DNA of 64,000 nucleotides from Sinorhizobium kostiense (lineage in GTDB: Bacteria > Pseudomonadota > Alphaproteobacteria > Rhizobiales > Rhizobiaceae): assembly GCF_017874595.1 (NCBI RefSeq), contig NZ_JAGILA010000001.1, positions 124,001 to 188,000 of the forward strand. The letters run 5' to 3'. The notes under the pieces are model-generated. The model made no database searches. It worked only from the letters and a program-made list of their open reading frames with translations, and was not told the origin of the DNA. Shown one piece after another: positions 62,944-64,000 of this stretch (its first letter is position 1; the number at the start of each line of letters is the position of its first letter). The translations under genes were made by a program, and so were the position numbers.

Positions 62944-63981
62944 GTGACTTTTCCGGAATTCGCAAATCACATCGGCGGCAAGAGCTGGTCACCTCGGATT
63001 GGCACGCCCTTGGGCGCCACAACGTGGGTTCGCAAGGGCATACCTTGGCTTAAGTACTACTTTGACTTGCCGGAGATATCATCTGCCTTCTCCAGCGAAA
63101 TCGGTGGCACGATTGCATGGGGAGGCCGCCTGGGCTCGAAGCTGACGAAAGCAATAGCTGCTGCCCGGGGCTTGCCTCATTGGCACCTAGAGGACGGATT
63201 CTTACGTTCACTGGGGTTAGGGAAGACAGGTACCTTGCCGCTTTCCATTGTCGCAGATGATCTTGGATTATCGGTCAATGCTGCTCGGGCATCGCGGTTG
63301 GAGCGACTGATTGCAGAGGCTGGCGCAGCAGACGTCGAAAGTGGTGCGCTCATTCGGGATGCAGTCGTTCAGAATAGACTGTCGAAGTACAACCATCTTC
63401 CACACAATCCGCCGTCTCTAGAAAGAACCTTCAAGCGTCGTCTGCTTCTCATTGATCAGGTTGTCGGCGACGTGTCGGTAGGTCGCGCGCTCGGCTCGGC
63501 GGCCTCTTTCGAGCGGATGCTCGATGACGCGCTTTCGAGTGGTGCTCAGTGCGTCGTCCGTACGCATCCGGACGTATTGGCGGGCTATCGCAAGGGGTAT
63601 ATGACCGAGGCCGCGGCTATAAGAACCGGCGTCATTCTATCCGCCGAGCCGGTGTCTGTTGCCTCCATGCTAGACGTCGTTGACGAAGTTTGGACCGTAT
63701 CCAGCCAGTTTGGTTTTGACGCCTTGCTCCGAGGCATTCCTGTGCGCTGCTACGCTGCACCGTTCTATGCGGGTTGGGGACTGACTGACGATCGTATGGG
63801 CCGAAGGGGGAAGGCTGCGATCGCGCAACGTCGTCAGGTGGTGCGCCGAGTGGATCATCTCGCAGCCGCAGCGTTTTCACTGTATCCAATGTATCGCAAT
63901 CCTTCCAATTGGAAGCCAATAGATGTTTTTGATGCCATTGATCTAATTCTCGCTGGGCAAAGATGCCCGTCGCAGGGGTAG
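62944..63981 (+). CDS. KpsC/LipA-like capsule polysaccharide glycosyltransferase, single domain
   Basis: This protein of about 345 residues has the capsule-synthesis family stretches GLPHWHLEDGFLRSLGLG, QNRLSKYNHL, LLIDQVVGDVSVG, VRTHPDV and SSQFGFDALLRGIPV, matching one KpsC-type domain (beta-Kdo transferase that starts the capsule lipid linker). Full KpsC has two such domains, so this is a single-domain form. The start is unclear: GTG 62944 is used, and a longer frame begins at 62833. Base composition is less GC-rich than its neighbours, which suggests transfer. Confidence 0.78.
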   Translation: MTFPEFANHIGGKSWSPRIGTPLGATTWVRKGIPWLKYYFDLPEISSAFSSEIGGTIAWGGRLGSKLTKAIAAARGLPHWHLEDGFLRSLGLGKTGTLPLSIVADDLGLSVNAARASRLERLIAEAGAADVESGALIRDAVVQNRLSKYNHLPHNPPSLERTFKRRLLLIDQVVGDVSVGRALGSAASFERMLDDALSSGAQCVVRTHPDVLAGYRKGYMTEAAAIRTGVILSAEPVSVASMLDVVDEVWTVSSQFGFDALLRGIPVRCYAAPFYAGWGLTDDRMGRRGKAAIAQRRQVVRRVDHLAAAAFSLYPMYRNPSNWKPIDVFDAIDLILAGQRCPSQG

Positions 63982-64000
63982 GCCCGAGCGAGCGGCGGAA

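Overview
The window looks like part of a replicon, probably a megaplasmid or chromid, of a Sinorhizobium/Ensifer-type alphaproteobacterium. It is GC-rich and densely packed with catabolic operons and their solute transporters. It carries rhizobial-type intergenic repeats, a PcaQ-type operator upstream of pcaDCHGB, and a second-copy style complex I (nuo) gene set. No tRNA, rRNA, CRISPR array, insertion sequence, nod or nif gene was seen.

Left third (1-16.6 kb): a tripartite tricarboxylate transporter (tctCBA, with tctA cut by the window edge) and a LysR regulator. Next come the protocatechuate genes pcaDCHGB, then a hexuronate/pectin operon read right to left: uxaC, TRAP dctP-dctQ-dctM, kdgF, kduI, kduD, uxuB, uxuA. 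A divergent GntR gene faces uxaC. The hexuronate genes turn glucuronate/galacturonate-type acids and unsaturated pectin sugars into 2-keto-3-deoxygluconate; its kinase and aldolase are not here. dctQ appears to have lost one base.

Middle (16.6-27.5 kb): a leftward hydroxyproline operon. It encodes a GntR regulator, a DapA-like deaminase, a D-hydroxyproline-type FAD oxidase, a 4-hydroxyproline epimerase, an aconitase-X cis-3-hydroxyproline dehydratase, a trans-3-hydroxyproline dehydratase and a TRAP transporter. The set could handle three hydroxyproline isomers, but the two finishing enzymes (a pyrroline-2-carboxylate reductase and an alpha-ketoglutarate semialdehyde dehydrogenase) are absent.

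27.5-34.7 kb: a HutC-type GntR regulator, a sugar-amine phosphate deglycase (FrlB/FraB-like SIS protein) and a PfkB kinase. A convergent operon encodes a binding protein, an FAD oxidase, an ABC permease and an EamA exporter. A 19-bp motif lies just upstream of both the deglycase and the binding protein genes and probably ties the two operons to one regulator. The likely substrates are Amadori compounds.

34.8-37.8 kb: a Gly/Tyr/Arg-rich BON-domain protein, a DUF2269-like membrane protein and an SDR-DoxX fusion.

38-60.4 kb: a complete but fragmented complex I. nuoH-nuoI plus a CBS-domain gene are on the plus strand. nuoABCDEFG are on the minus strand. nuoJ-nuoK, an MrpD-like gene, a small membrane protein gene, a NuoL-like gene, nuoM and nuoN follow on the minus strand about 6 kb further right. 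The complex would have four antiporter-like subunits instead of three. Between the two minus-strand blocks sits a signalling island: a FixJ-like regulator, a lone receiver, a PAS/Cache histidine kinase and two small hypothetical genes. Similar 6-4-6 dyads occur in the nuoA promoter region and in the regulator intergenic region.

Right end (60.5-64 kb): a serralysin-type RTX metalloprotease with a small downstream gene, and a KpsC-like capsule glycosyltransferase.
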